DNA from: Pseudomonas fluorescens
GTDB lineage: Bacteria > Pseudomonadota > Gammaproteobacteria > Pseudomonadales > Pseudomonadaceae
DNA: 64,000 nt
Assembly (NCBI RefSeq): GCF_002022275.1
Contig: NZ_MSDF01000052.1
Coordinates: forward strand, 124,001 to 188,000
Direction: 5' to 3'
The notes below the pieces were generated by a model, which was not told where the DNA came from, made no database searches, and was given only the letters and a program-made list of their open reading frames with translations. Positions 42,414 to 51,229 of this stretch are shown here, piece by piece. The position numbers and the translations under genes were made by a program. Each line of letters begins with the position of its first letter. Positions within the stretch are counted from its first letter, which is position 1.

Positions 42414-43297
42414 TGCGGGCAGGTCTTCGCATAGACGTCGACACCTACCGTGGCACCCGTGAAGGTGTGCCGCGGTTGCTCGAGTCCCTGGATGAAGCCG
42501 GGGTTAAAGCGACGTTCTTCTTCAGCGTTGGGCCGGACAACATGGGGCGCCACTTGTGGCGCCTGATCCGCCCGCAATTTCTGTGGAAGATGCTGCGTTC
42601 CAACGCCGTTGGCCTGTATGGCCTGGATATTTTGCTGGCCGGCACTGCCTGGCCGGGCAAACCGATCGGCCGTGACCTGGGGCATTTGATGCGCCAGGCC
42701 AAGGCGGCGGGCCATGAAGTCGGCCTGCACGCCTGGGACCACCACGGTTGGCAGGCCAACACCGGGCGCTGGAGCGACGCACAGCTGATCGAGCAAATTC
42801 GACGTGGCGTAGACACCCTGAGCGACATCCTCGGTGAGCGTATCGACTGTTCAGCGGCCGCCGGTTGGCGCGCCGATGAACGCGTGGTGCAAGCCAAGCA
42901 AGGTTTCAACTTTCGCTACAACAGCGATTGCCGGGGCACCAGCCTGTTCAGGCCGACACTGGCCGATGGCAGCGCGGGCACCCCACAAATTCCGGTGGAC
43001 CTGCCGACCTTCGACGAAGTCGTCGGGCCGGTGGTGGCTGCCAAAGATTTCAACAGCTTCATTCTTGACCGGTTCGCCGAGTCGAAGCTGAACGTCTACA
43101 CGATCCACGCAGAAGTAGAAGGGATTCTGATGGCCAACGATTTTCGCCAGTTGCTGGCCCAGGCAGGGCAGCGCGGCATCGACTTCAAACCGCTGGGCGA
43201 CCTGTTGCCCACAGACCTGACCACCCTGCCCCAGCAACACCTGGTACGTGGCGCACTCAGTGGCCGCGAGGGTTGGCTCGGAGTGCAGCAGGCATGA
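42413..43297 (+). CDS. arnD: 4-deoxy-4-formamido-L-arabinose-phosphoundecaprenol deformylase
   Basis: This 294-residue polysaccharide-deacetylase-family protein opens with the metal-binding RIDVDTYRGTREGVP segment and has the histidine block VGLHAWDHHGW. It removes the formyl group after ArnC transfer, giving the lipid-linked aminoarabinose donor. It overlaps arnT by ATGA and arnA by one base. Confidence 0.95.
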   Translation: MRAGLRIDVDTYRGTREGVPRLLESLDEAGVKATFFFSVGPDNMGRHLWRLIRPQFLWKMLRSNAVGLYGLDILLAGTAWPGKPIGRDLGHLMRQAKAAGHEVGLHAWDHHGWQANTGRWSDAQLIEQIRRGVDTLSDILGERIDCSAAAGWRADERVVQAKQGFNFRYNSDCRGTSLFRPTLADGSAGTPQIPVDLPTFDEVVGPVVAAKDFNSFILDRFAESKLNVYTIHAEVEGILMANDFRQLLAQAGQRGIDFKPLGDLLPTDLTTLPQQHLVRGALSGREGWLGVQQA

Positions 43298-44949
43298 TCC
43301 GGCGTCTGGCATTACCCCTGCTCCTGCTGGCGTTTGGCGTGTTTTACCTGCTACCGCTGGCCAGCCATGGCCTGTGGATTCCCGATGAGACTCGCTATGC
43401 GCAGATCAGCCAGGAAATGCTGCTGACCGGCAAATGGGCGTCGCCGCACTTCATGGGCATTCGCTACTTCGAAAAACCCGCCGCCGGTTACTGGATGATC
43501 GCGCTGGGCCAGGCGATCTTCGGGCAGAACCTGTTCGGCGTGCGCTTTGCTTCGGCGCTGAGCACCGGTCTGAGTATTGTGCTGGTGTACCTGGTGTCGC
43601 GCCGGCTCTGGAACGACCCGCAGAAAAGCCTGGTCAGCACCGTGCTGTACATGAGCTTTGTCAGCGTGGCGCTGCTCGGCGGCTATGCCAACCTGGACCC
43701 GCAGTTCACCTTCTGGGTCAACCTGACCGGCGTCGCCTTGTGGTTCTGCTTTGACAGCACCACCCGCCGTGGGCGCTTGTGGTCCTGGGCCTTGCTCGGG
43801 TTTGCCTGCGGCATGGGCTTTATGACCAAGGGTTTCCTGGCCTGGCTGCTGCCGGTGCTGATCGCCCTGCCCTACGCCATCTGGCAGAAACGCTTTCGTG
43901 AACTGCTCGGTTACGGCGTAGTGGCGGTGGTGGTGGCGATTGTTGTCAGCCTGCCCTGGGCGCTGGCCGTGCACCTGCAAGAGCCGGATTACTGGAACTT
44001 CTTGTTCTGGCACGAGCATATCCAGCGCTTTGCCGGTGACGACGCCCAACACGCCGAGCCCTTCTGGTTCTACCTGCCGCTGCTGGTCGCGTTCACGCTG
44101 CCGTGGATTGCCTTGTTGCCCTCCACGGTGAAACAGGCATGGCTGGAAAAACGCCTGCCGAAAAACGCCTTCCTGTTGCTGTGGTTGTTGATGCCGCTGG
44201 CGTTCTTCAGCCTGGCCAAGGGCAAGCTGCCCTCCTACATCATGCCGTGCCTACTGCCATTGGCGCTGCTCATGGGCTCCACGTTAAGCGACAAGCTTGC
44301 TCAGGGGCATGGCCGCGCCTTGCGCTTCAACGGCTGGCTGAACCTGGTGTTCGGCGTGCTGGGGGTGTTGGCAATCAGCTGGTTTCAACTCAAACAGCCG
44401 GTGTACGAGCACGGCGAGGAAACCCTCAGCCTGGTGCTGGTATTTGTGTTCCTGTTCGGCTGGATCATCGCCAACCTGTTGCAAGCCAGCCGCCCTTTGC
44501 AGCTGTGGGCTGCACCAGTTGTCGGCAGCTGGCTGCTGGTGGCGTTGGTGCCCGCCGCGCTGCCGCATTCGGTGGTTTACAACAAGATTCCGGATCAGTT
44601 CATCATCGATCACCAGCAGGAATTGCACGCTGCGGGCTCCCTGCTCAGCAACGACCTGGGCGCCGCTTCCGCGCTGTCATGGCGCGTCGGCCGGCCGGAC
44701 ATTGCACTCTACAACACCGTTGGCGAAGTGAAATACGGCATCGCCTACCCGGACACCGCCCATCGCCGCATCGACACCAACGAAGTCCAGCAATGGATGA
44801 CCGAGGCGCGTAAAAAAGGCTCGGTCGGCGTGGTCATGCGAGTCAAGGGCGAGGACGAAGTCGCCGAAGTGAATCTGTTGCCTCAGGACGGCAAGCGTTA
44901 TGAACAAGGCAACCTGGTGATCCTGATCTTTCCACAGGTCGCGCAATGA
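43294..44949 (+). CDS. arnT: Lipid A 4-amino-4-deoxy-L-arabinose transferase
   Basis: This 551-residue GT83 integral membrane protein has about twelve membrane segments. The early periplasmic loop has IPDEDTRYAQIS-like spacing (actual GLWIPDETRYAQISQEML) with the catalytic acidic residues, followed by RYFEKPAAGYW. It adds aminoarabinose to lipid A phosphates at the periplasmic face, giving resistance to polymyxin and cationic peptides. ATG 43294 overlaps the arnD stop; a frame extension to 43273 is not needed. Confidence 0.95.
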   Translation: MIRRLALPLLLLAFGVFYLLPLASHGLWIPDETRYAQISQEMLLTGKWASPHFMGIRYFEKPAAGYWMIALGQAIFGQNLFGVRFASALSTGLSIVLVYLVSRRLWNDPQKSLVSTVLYMSFVSVALLGGYANLDPQFTFWVNLTGVALWFCFDSTTRRGRLWSWALLGFACGMGFMTKGFLAWLLPVLIALPYAIWQKRFRELLGYGVVAVVVAIVVSLPWALAVHLQEPDYWNFLFWHEHIQRFAGDDAQHAEPFWFYLPLLVAFTLPWIALLPSTVKQAWLEKRLPKNAFLLLWLLMPLAFFSLAKGKLPSYIMPCLLPLALLMGSTLSDKLAQGHGRALRFNGWLNLVFGVLGVLAISWFQLKQPVYEHGEETLSLVLVFVFLFGWIIANLLQASRPLQLWAAPVVGSWLLVALVPAALPHSVVYNKIPDQFIIDHQQELHAAGSLLSNDLGAASALSWRVGRPDIALYNTVGEVKYGIAYPDTAHRRIDTNEVQQWMTEARKKGSVGVVMRVKGEDEVAEVNLLPQDGKRYEQGNLVILIFPQVAQ

Positions 44950-45293
44950 TCACGTTGTTTCTCCTGTTGGGCGCGTGCTTGCTCACCTGCATGGGCCAGG
45001 TTTCGCAGAAATTTGCCGTAGAAAGCTGGCGCGACCAGCCGGACGGTCTGGCGCCGAAACTGCGTTCGCCGTGGCTGTGGTCGGCGCTGGTGTGCCTGGG
45101 TCTGGGCTTGCTCGTGTGGCTGCTGGTGTTGCAGCGCCTGGAAGTCGGTATCGCCTACCCCATGCTCAGCTTGAACTTTGTACTGGTCACGCTGATGGCG
45201 CGCTTTGTGTTTCATGAGCACATCGATGGCCGTCACTGGCTCGGTGTCGCGCTGGTGATCGGCGGTGTGGTCTTGCTGGGGCGTCACCTATGA
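44946..45293 (+). CDS. arnE: Undecaprenyl-phosphate-aminoarabinose flippase subunit
   Basis: This 115-residue protein with four membrane segments is of the small EmrE-like type (GACLLTCMGQVSQKFAVESW, VGIAYPMLSLNFVLVTLMA). With ArnF it flips the lipid-linked sugar to the periplasm. Overlaps of 4 bp at both ends couple it to arnT and arnF. Confidence 0.93.
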   Translation: MITLFLLLGACLLTCMGQVSQKFAVESWRDQPDGLAPKLRSPWLWSALVCLGLGLLVWLLVLQRLEVGIAYPMLSLNFVLVTLMARFVFHEHIDGRHWLGVALVIGGVVLLGRHL

Positions 45294-45703
45294 GCCGCGC
45301 GCAAGGGTTTGCCCTGGCGCTGGGCAGCGTCGGCCTGGTCAGCGCCGCCCAGTTGGGCATGCGCTGGAGCATGACGCGCCTGCCGTTGCCCACCGAGTGG
45401 CTCAACGCGTTCAACAGCAATGCCATCGACCTGAGTGCGCTGGGCGTCGTGGTCCTGGCGATCATCGCCTATGCCCTGTCGATGCTCTGCTGGCTCGGCG
45501 CACTCAAACATTTGCCGCTGGGTCGCGCTTACTCGCTGCTCAGCATCAGCTACGCCTTGGTCTACCTGCTGGCTGCCAGCCTGCCGGTGTTCAACGAAGA
45601 TTTTTCGCTTTCAAAAACCCTGGGGGTGGCACTGGTCATCCTCGGAGTACTGGTTATTAACTCTCGCCGTGCTAGCACCACAAGTCCCAGGAATGCCCCA
45701 TGA
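45290..45703 (+). CDS. arnF: Undecaprenyl-phosphate-aminoarabinose flippase subunit
   Basis: This 137-residue protein has four membrane segments, with ALGSVGLVSAAQLGMRWSM at the start and LGRAYSLLSISYALVYLLAA in the third segment. It is the partner of ArnE. The coding region overlaps both neighbours by 4 bp. Confidence 0.93.
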   Translation: MSRAQGFALALGSVGLVSAAQLGMRWSMTRLPLPTEWLNAFNSNAIDLSALGVVVLAIIAYALSMLCWLGALKHLPLGRAYSLLSISYALVYLLAASLPVFNEDFSLSKTLGVALVILGVLVINSRRASTTSPRNAP

Positions 45704-47079
45704 AAATCAGTGTATTTGGTAGTGGTTACGTCGGTCTGGTGCAGGCCACCGTATTGGCCGAAGTCGGTCACGATGTGATCTGCATGGACGTCGACAAGAA
45801 CAAGGTCGAATCGCTGCAAAAAGGCCATGTGACCATCTTCGAGCCGGGGCTGGCTGCGATGGTGAAGGAAAACCTGGAAAGTGGACGCCTGCACTTCACC
45901 TTCGACGAAAAACTCGCTGTCGAGCATGGCGAAGTCCTGTTTATTGCAGTAGGCACACCGTCGGATGAAGACGGCTCGGCTGACCTCAAATACGTGCTGT
46001 CGGTCGGCGATGCGGTGTCGCGTCATCGTGTGGCACCGGTCATCCTGGTGGAAAAATCCACCGTACCGGTCGGCACTGGCGACACCTTGCGCGCCCACAT
46101 CGAAAAAAACCTGCGCATAGCGGGCCGCCACCTGGAGTTCGATATCGTCTCCAATCCGGAATTCCTCAAGGAAGGCTCGGCCGTTGCCGACTGCCGCCGT
46201 CCGGACCGCATCATCATCGGCTGCGAGCGCGAGGAAGTGCGTGAAGTGATGCGCGACCTGTACGCGCCGTTCAACCGCAACCACGACCGCATCATCTTCA
46301 TGGACCTGCGCAGCGCCGAACTGACCAAGTACGCCGCCAACTGCATGCTGGCCACCAAGATCAGCTTTATCAACCAGATCGCCGAGCTGGCCGAACACCT
46401 GGGCGCGGACATCGAAGCCGTGCGCCTCGGCATCGGCGCCGACTCGCGCATCGGCTACCACTTTATCTACCCGGGCTGCGGCTATGGCGGCTCGTGCTTC
46501 CCCAAAGACATGCGCGCCCTGATCCACAGTGCCAAGGAAGCCAACTGCAACAGCGACCTGCTGCAAGCAGTGGAAGCCATCAACCAGCGCCAGAAGAGCA
46601 AGCTGTTTGAGCGCATCAACGCCTACTTTAAAGGCGAACTCAAAGGCAAAACCTTCGCCTTGTGGGGTCTGGCCTTCAAACCCAACACCGACGACATGCG
46701 CGATGCACCCAGCCGCGTGCTGATGGAAGCCTTGTGGGCGGCGGGCGCCAATGTGCGCGCCTTCGACCCTGAAGCCATGCAGGAAACCCAGCGCATCTAC
46801 GGCGACGAGTCGCGCCTGACCCTGCTGGGCACCCCGGAGTCTGCGTTGAGCGGCGCCGATGCGCTGATCGTCTGCACCGAATGGCAGCAATTCAAGGCGC
46901 CAGATTTCGACCTGATTCACGATCGCCTGAAAAACCCGGTGATCTTCGATGGGCGTAACCTGTACGACGGCGAGCGCCTGGCGCGCAAAGGCTTCAAGTA
47001 CTTCCCGATGGGCCGTGGTGACTCCTGCGAACTGCCGATTCCTCAGCAAAACTGGGTATCGCAGGCAAAGGAAGCCTGA
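45700..47079 (+). CDS. ugd: UDP-glucose 6-dehydrogenase
   Basis: The 459-residue enzyme oxidises UDP-glucose to UDP-glucuronate, the precursor for ArnA. Visible features are the NAD motif GSGYVGLVQATVLAEVGHDV, catalytic Lys in ELTKYAANCMLATKISFINQ and catalytic Cys in YPGCGYGGSCFPKD. Placement inside the arn operon, coupled to arnF by ATGA, is common in Pseudomonas. Confidence 0.95.
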   Translation: MKISVFGSGYVGLVQATVLAEVGHDVICMDVDKNKVESLQKGHVTIFEPGLAAMVKENLESGRLHFTFDEKLAVEHGEVLFIAVGTPSDEDGSADLKYVLSVGDAVSRHRVAPVILVEKSTVPVGTGDTLRAHIEKNLRIAGRHLEFDIVSNPEFLKEGSAVADCRRPDRIIIGCEREEVREVMRDLYAPFNRNHDRIIFMDLRSAELTKYAANCMLATKISFINQIAELAEHLGADIEAVRLGIGADSRIGYHFIYPGCGYGGSCFPKDMRALIHSAKEANCNSDLLQAVEAINQRQKSKLFERINAYFKGELKGKTFALWGLAFKPNTDDMRDAPSRVLMEALWAAGANVRAFDPEAMQETQRIYGDESRLTLLGTPESALSGADALIVCTEWQQFKAPDFDLIHDRLKNPVIFDGRNLYDGERLARKGFKYFPMGRGDSCELPIPQQNWVSQAKEA

Positions 47080-47082
47080 TAC

Positions 47083-48705
47083 GTGAACAAAGTGCATCCG
47101 CCCCTGCTCACGAAAACGATCCGTCACCACTCGCTGGGGCTTGGGCTCCTGGGGCTGGTGCTGTTTATCGTCGGCAACTGGCACCAGACAATTATCGGGT
47201 TTGACTCGCGTTTTGTGGTGTTCGCTCAGGAAATGCTGCGTCACGGTCCGAGTTTTTTCCCGACGACCTATGGGCAACCCTACGCCGACTACTTGGCGAC
47301 CTCGACGCTGCTGACCTGGCTGTTTTCCTTGCCGCTGGGCGAGGTCAACAGTTTCACGGCGTGGTTGCCTACGGCCATCGCGTCGGCATTCATCGTCACG
47401 CTGGTGTATCGCCTCACGGCGCCCTACTCCACGCGCTGGGGCCTGCTGAGCATTGCGATGTTGTTGCTCAGCAGCACCTTCATCAGTGAAACGCGTGCGG
47501 TGTCGCTGGACCAGATGCTCGCGGCAGTGGCCTTGGCGGTGTTCTACCTGGGTTACGCCCATGACCACTTTGACAGCCCGAAACGCCTGCACTGGCTGTT
47601 TTTGTTGCTGATCCTGGGGTTTGCGATCCGCGGGCCGATCGGCCTGGTGATTCCCACCGGCGTGCTGTGCAGCTACTACCTGTTGAACCGGCAGTGGCGG
47701 CAGTTGTTCACGTTCGGGCTGCTGGCGCTGGCGCTGCTGGCAGCGTGTGTCGGCTTGTTACTGCTGCTGGCCAAGCTCAGCGGTGGCGAGGAGTTCATGC
47801 AGGACGTGATCCGCATGCAGTTCCTGGGGCGCATGGACGGCACCGAAGGCTCCAGTGGCGTGCTGTATTACTTCACCAGTTCTTTGGGCAATTACGCCCT
47901 CGCCTATCCGCTGGCGCTGCTGGTGTTGCTGGCTGTTGCGGTAAACGGGCGGCGTACTCCGAGCCCGGCCTTGCAGTTGGTGTTGTACTGCGCCGCAGCC
48001 GGTGTGCTGGTGATGCTGGGCCTTTCGGTGCCTCAGGCAAAAAAGGCGCGCTACATCCTGCCGATGCTGCCGATGGCGGCGATCATTGCGGCCTACCCGT
48101 TTCAGGTCACTCAAGGGCGGCTGTTTGCGCTGTTGCGTGGGTTGATGCTGGCCCTCTGGACGGTATTGCCGGCGCTGCTGGCAATCGGACTGGTCGTCGC
48201 ACGGCGGCGTTACCCGGAACAGCTAAGCAGCTTGGGACCCATCTTCACGGTACTGGCAGTGCTTCAGTTGCTGGCGCTGCTGGGGCTGCTCAAGGCCCGG
48301 CTGCGTCCGCTGGCACCGGCGTTCGCCGCCGTGCTGGCGCTGTGGTCGACCTACATCGTGGTGGTCGAACCGTTGGAGCGTTCGCTCTACGACACCCGCA
48401 GCTTCACCCTTGCCGTCAAAGCGCAAATCAATCAGCAACCGGCCCCTGTGGTGCTGCATGGCCTGGGTAAAGATGCGAAGGCGATCAAGTTTATGGTCAA
48501 TTTCGGCTGCGACAAGGTGCCACTGTTTACCCAGTCGGGCGCCGACCTGGCGCCGCTGCAAGCGCCAGTCTGGCTGGTGATGAGCGCGCAGGACTTCGAA
48601 AAGCTGCAAGACCCGCGCTTGCGCACACTCACGCCTACCCTGACCGGTGAGTTCGACAAAGACCCTTATGTGTTGCTGCATCTGGCCAAAACCCCGGCGC
48701 CCTGA
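47083..48705 (+). CDS. ArnT-like membrane glycosyltransferase (GT83/PMT class)
   Basis: This 540-residue protein (GTG start, 3 bp after ugd) has about eleven membrane segments. An early periplasmic loop around FDSRFVVFAQEMLRHGPSFF parallels the ArnT catalytic loop, but Asp-Ser-Arg replaces the Asp-Glu-Thr-Arg core, so it lacks one of the usual acidic residues. It is more divergent than the ArnT encoded upstream. It may transfer a sugar, perhaps aminoarabinose, to another acceptor. A terminator follows, closing the operon. Confidence 0.8.
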   Translation: MNKVHPPLLTKTIRHHSLGLGLLGLVLFIVGNWHQTIIGFDSRFVVFAQEMLRHGPSFFPTTYGQPYADYLATSTLLTWLFSLPLGEVNSFTAWLPTAIASAFIVTLVYRLTAPYSTRWGLLSIAMLLLSSTFISETRAVSLDQMLAAVALAVFYLGYAHDHFDSPKRLHWLFLLLILGFAIRGPIGLVIPTGVLCSYYLLNRQWRQLFTFGLLALALLAACVGLLLLLAKLSGGEEFMQDVIRMQFLGRMDGTEGSSGVLYYFTSSLGNYALAYPLALLVLLAVAVNGRRTPSPALQLVLYCAAAGVLVMLGLSVPQAKKARYILPMLPMAAIIAAYPFQVTQGRLFALLRGLMLALWTVLPALLAIGLVVARRRYPEQLSSLGPIFTVLAVLQLLALLGLLKARLRPLAPAFAAVLALWSTYIVVVEPLERSLYDTRSFTLAVKAQINQQPAPVVLHGLGKDAKAIKFMVNFGCDKVPLFTQSGADLAPLQAPVWLVMSAQDFEKLQDPRLRTLTPTLTGEFDKDPYVLLHLAKTPAP

Positions 48706-48733
48706 TCGCCGTTTCAACGACGGTGTAAGAAGC

Positions 48734-48766
48734 AACGCCCATTCCTCAAAGAATGGGCGTTTTTCG
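48734..48766 (+). terminator. Intrinsic terminator of the arn operon
   Basis: Arms AACGCCCATTC/GAATGGGCGTT around CTCAAA, followed by TTTCGTTATT. Confidence 0.9.
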
Positions 48767-48914
48767 TTATTACCCGCAAGAAACCACCTACATCTCTATG
48801 CGTAATGGCTGGTGCTGTTTGCCTTCCTGTCCCCGGAACCCAAATGTAGACTCGTTCGCCAAGCGCACTAACTATCTACCACCGCGTCGACATCGCCGTA
48901 ACAAGGACATTGCC

Positions 48915-49115
48915 GTGCGAGAAGATCTAATAGGGATACCGGGACCGACGCTGTATCGATTGATGGCACTGCGCAATGCTCTGGTTGCGTTGAAGGGCCC
49001 ACTGGCGAACGACCCGGCACTGTGTGAGAGCGTGCGCAAGCACTTGTTCGAAGACAAAGGCGTGGATCCGGTCAACAAGGCCTGCACCGGCATTGAGCGA
49101 GAACCACCGGTTTGA
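48915..49115 (+). CDS. Small hypothetical protein (66 aa)
   Basis: A GTG at 48915 behind AAGGA (48902-48906) gives a 66-residue soluble protein: VREDLIGIPGPTLYRLMALR, then a helix with KGPLANDPALCESVRKHLFE. The frame is open to 48753, but that part overlaps the terminator. Helical pattern and codon use look genuine. No family is recognised. Confidence 0.5.
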   Translation: MREDLIGIPGPTLYRLMALRNALVALKGPLANDPALCESVRKHLFEDKGVDPVNKACTGIEREPPV

Positions 49116-49280
49116 TTTCACTATTTTTGCATTCAAACTTCATTAATATGCATTTGCGCGGCACCTGACAGGTCGGCACACTGCACTAGTTCCTCCCCCA
49201 ACTGTTGGAACGTTCAAAGGGCTGCTCCGGGAAACCAGACTGGCCTTTTTTTTGCCCGCCGTTTCAGGACTTCCTCGACA

Positions 49281-49991
49281 ATGTTTGCTCGCCTGCTCCC
49301 TGCCGCCGTCAATACCCGCCCAGCCGAATGGAGCCGCGCCGCCATCGGCATGGCCTTTGGCACGTTGCTCAGTGTGTGGCTGTGCGCCCAGGTGTTCGGC
49401 ATGGAGGTCGCGCTGCACCTGCTCGGCCCGCTCGGGGCATCGGCGGTGTTGTTGTTTGCGGTGTCGTCCGGTGCGCTGGCCCAGCCGTGGTCGATCATTG
49501 GCAGCTATTTGTGTGCCGGCGTCATTGCACTGCTGGTCTCGCGAGTACTGGGCCGTACGCTGGGCAGTGCTTGCCTCGCAGCCGGCATGAGCGTGGTGCT
49601 GATGTGCTGGCTGCGTTGCCTGCATCCACCTGCCGGTGGCCTGGCCATGACCCTGGTGCTGTCTGACCCTGCGTCCATTGCGTTGGGCTGGCACGAACTG
49701 GGCGCGGTGATGCTCGGTGCGGGTGCGCTGCTGACCTGTGCACTGGCCTACAACAACGCCACGCGTACGCGCTACCCCAAAGGGCTGAGCGAGTCACCGG
49801 CGGTGGTGCTGGGCGGTGCGCCGCCGGCTACCGACCCGACGATTACAGCGGCCGATCTCAAGTTGGCACTGGCGGACATGGAGCAGTTCTACGATGTGCA
49901 GCCGACCGAGCTGGAGCAGTTGATCCACGCCGCTGAAGGCCATGCACGACGCCGCAGTATCGGCGAGGTGCTCGCCCGCCGGGCCGCCTGA
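49281..49991 (+). CDS. HPP-family membrane protein
   Basis: This 236-residue protein has four to five membrane segments, a LGPLGASAVLLFAV block and the family signature CLHPPAGG. HPP proteins are integral membrane proteins, some linked to nitrite transport in chloroplasts; the role here is unknown. A soluble C-terminal tail of ~75 residues (ITAADLKLALADMEQFYDVQ) is CBS-like but too short for a full CBS domain. Confidence 0.82.
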   Translation: MFARLLPAAVNTRPAEWSRAAIGMAFGTLLSVWLCAQVFGMEVALHLLGPLGASAVLLFAVSSGALAQPWSIIGSYLCAGVIALLVSRVLGRTLGSACLAAGMSVVLMCWLRCLHPPAGGLAMTLVLSDPASIALGWHELGAVMLGAGALLTCALAYNNATRTRYPKGLSESPAVVLGGAPPATDPTITAADLKLALADMEQFYDVQPTELEQLIHAAEGHARRRSIGEVLARRAA

Positions 49992-50122
49992 CGTCTCCTG
50001 CATAAATGCAACAACGACCTGCATGATTTCGGGTTGTACTGGGCAAATTTGCACTGGTACGATCGCGAGAGCGTTCGCCCGCGAACATCTTGATAAAGAA
50101 CAATAAAAGCAGGGAGTTAGAG

Positions 50123-51226
50123 ATGACTGCTCAGGTTTCATCCGAAGCAAGCCGTGCCGACAGGCTTCAGGACGAAGTGATGGCAGAGGTGCGCAACCAT
50201 ATCGGCCACCTCACCCTCAATCGCCCCGCCGGCTTGAATGCCATCACTCTGGACATGGTCCGCAGCCTGACCCTGCAATTGCAGGCCTGGGCAGATGACC
50301 CACAGGTTTACGCTGTCGTGCTGCGCGGCGCGGGTGAAAAAGCCTTTTGCGCGGGGGGCGACATCCGCTCCCTGTACGACAGTTTCAAAAGCGGCGACAC
50401 CTTGCACGAAGACTTCTTCGTCGAGGAATACGCGCTGGACCTCGCCATCCACCATTACCGCAAACCCGTGCTCGCGCTGATGGACGGCTTCGTCCTCGGC
50501 GGAGGCATGGGCCTGGTGCAAGGCGCCGATTTGCGTGTAGTCACTGAACGCAGCCGCCTGGCGATGCCGGAAGTGGCCATCGGCTACTTCCCCGACGTGG
50601 GCGGCAGTTATTTTCTGCCGCGCATTCCTGGCGAGCTGGGGATTTACCTCGGGGTCACCGGCGTACAGATTCGCGCCGCCGATGCGCTGTACTGCGGGCT
50701 GGCGGACTGGTACATCGACAGCGTCAAACTCGCCGATCTCGACCAGAAACTCGACCGCCTGCAGTGGCAGGACTCACCGCTCAAGGACCTGCAAGGCGTA
50801 CTGGCCAAACTGGCAGTGCAACAACTGCCCGATGCCCCCTTGGCGGCCCTGCGCCCGGCCATCGATCATTTCTTTGGCTTGCCGGATGTGCCCAGCATTG
50901 TCGAGCAACTGCAGGAAGTGACCGTCGCCGACAGCCACGAATGGGCGCTGACCACCGCCCACCTGATGAAAACCCGCTCGCCATTGGCAATGGCCGTCAC
51001 CCTGCAGATGCTCCGTCGTGGCCGTCGTCTGCCGCTGGAGCAATGCTTTGCCCTGGAGTTGCACCTGGACCGTCAGTGGTTCGAACGCGGCGATCTGATC
51101 GAAGGCGTCCGCGCGCTCATCATCGACAAGGACAAGACCCCGCGCTGGAACCCGCCCACGCTTGACGGGCTGGACGCCGACCACGTGGAAAGCTTCTTCC
51201 ATCACTTCAAGCAGGTTCCGAGATAA
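50123..51226 (+). CDS. Enoyl-CoA hydratase/isomerase family; probable 3-hydroxyisobutyryl-CoA hydrolase
   Basis: This 367-residue protein is longer than plain hydratases (about 260) and matches hydroxyisobutyryl-CoA hydrolases: GAGEKAFCAGGDIRSLYDSF, GFVLGGGMGLVQGADLRVV and PEVAIGYFPDVGGSYFLPR (the glutamate and aspartate used for hydrolysis). In valine breakdown it releases 3-hydroxyisobutyrate. The acyl-CoA dehydrogenase 3 bp downstream would supply the preceding step, isobutyryl-CoA oxidation. ATG 50123 follows AGGGAG. Confidence 0.85.
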   Translation: MTAQVSSEASRADRLQDEVMAEVRNHIGHLTLNRPAGLNAITLDMVRSLTLQLQAWADDPQVYAVVLRGAGEKAFCAGGDIRSLYDSFKSGDTLHEDFFVEEYALDLAIHHYRKPVLALMDGFVLGGGMGLVQGADLRVVTERSRLAMPEVAIGYFPDVGGSYFLPRIPGELGIYLGVTGVQIRAADALYCGLADWYIDSVKLADLDQKLDRLQWQDSPLKDLQGVLAKLAVQQLPDAPLAALRPAIDHFFGLPDVPSIVEQLQEVTVADSHEWALTTAHLMKTRSPLAMAVTLQMLRRGRRLPLEQCFALELHLDRQWFERGDLIEGVRALIIDKDKTPRWNPPTLDGLDADHVESFFHHFKQVPR

Positions 51227-51229
51227 ACC

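Noticed and set aside
45562..47592. A 676-codon antisense frame across ugd
   Set aside because: Same shadow effect; composition rich in His, Gln, Val and Gly without domains.
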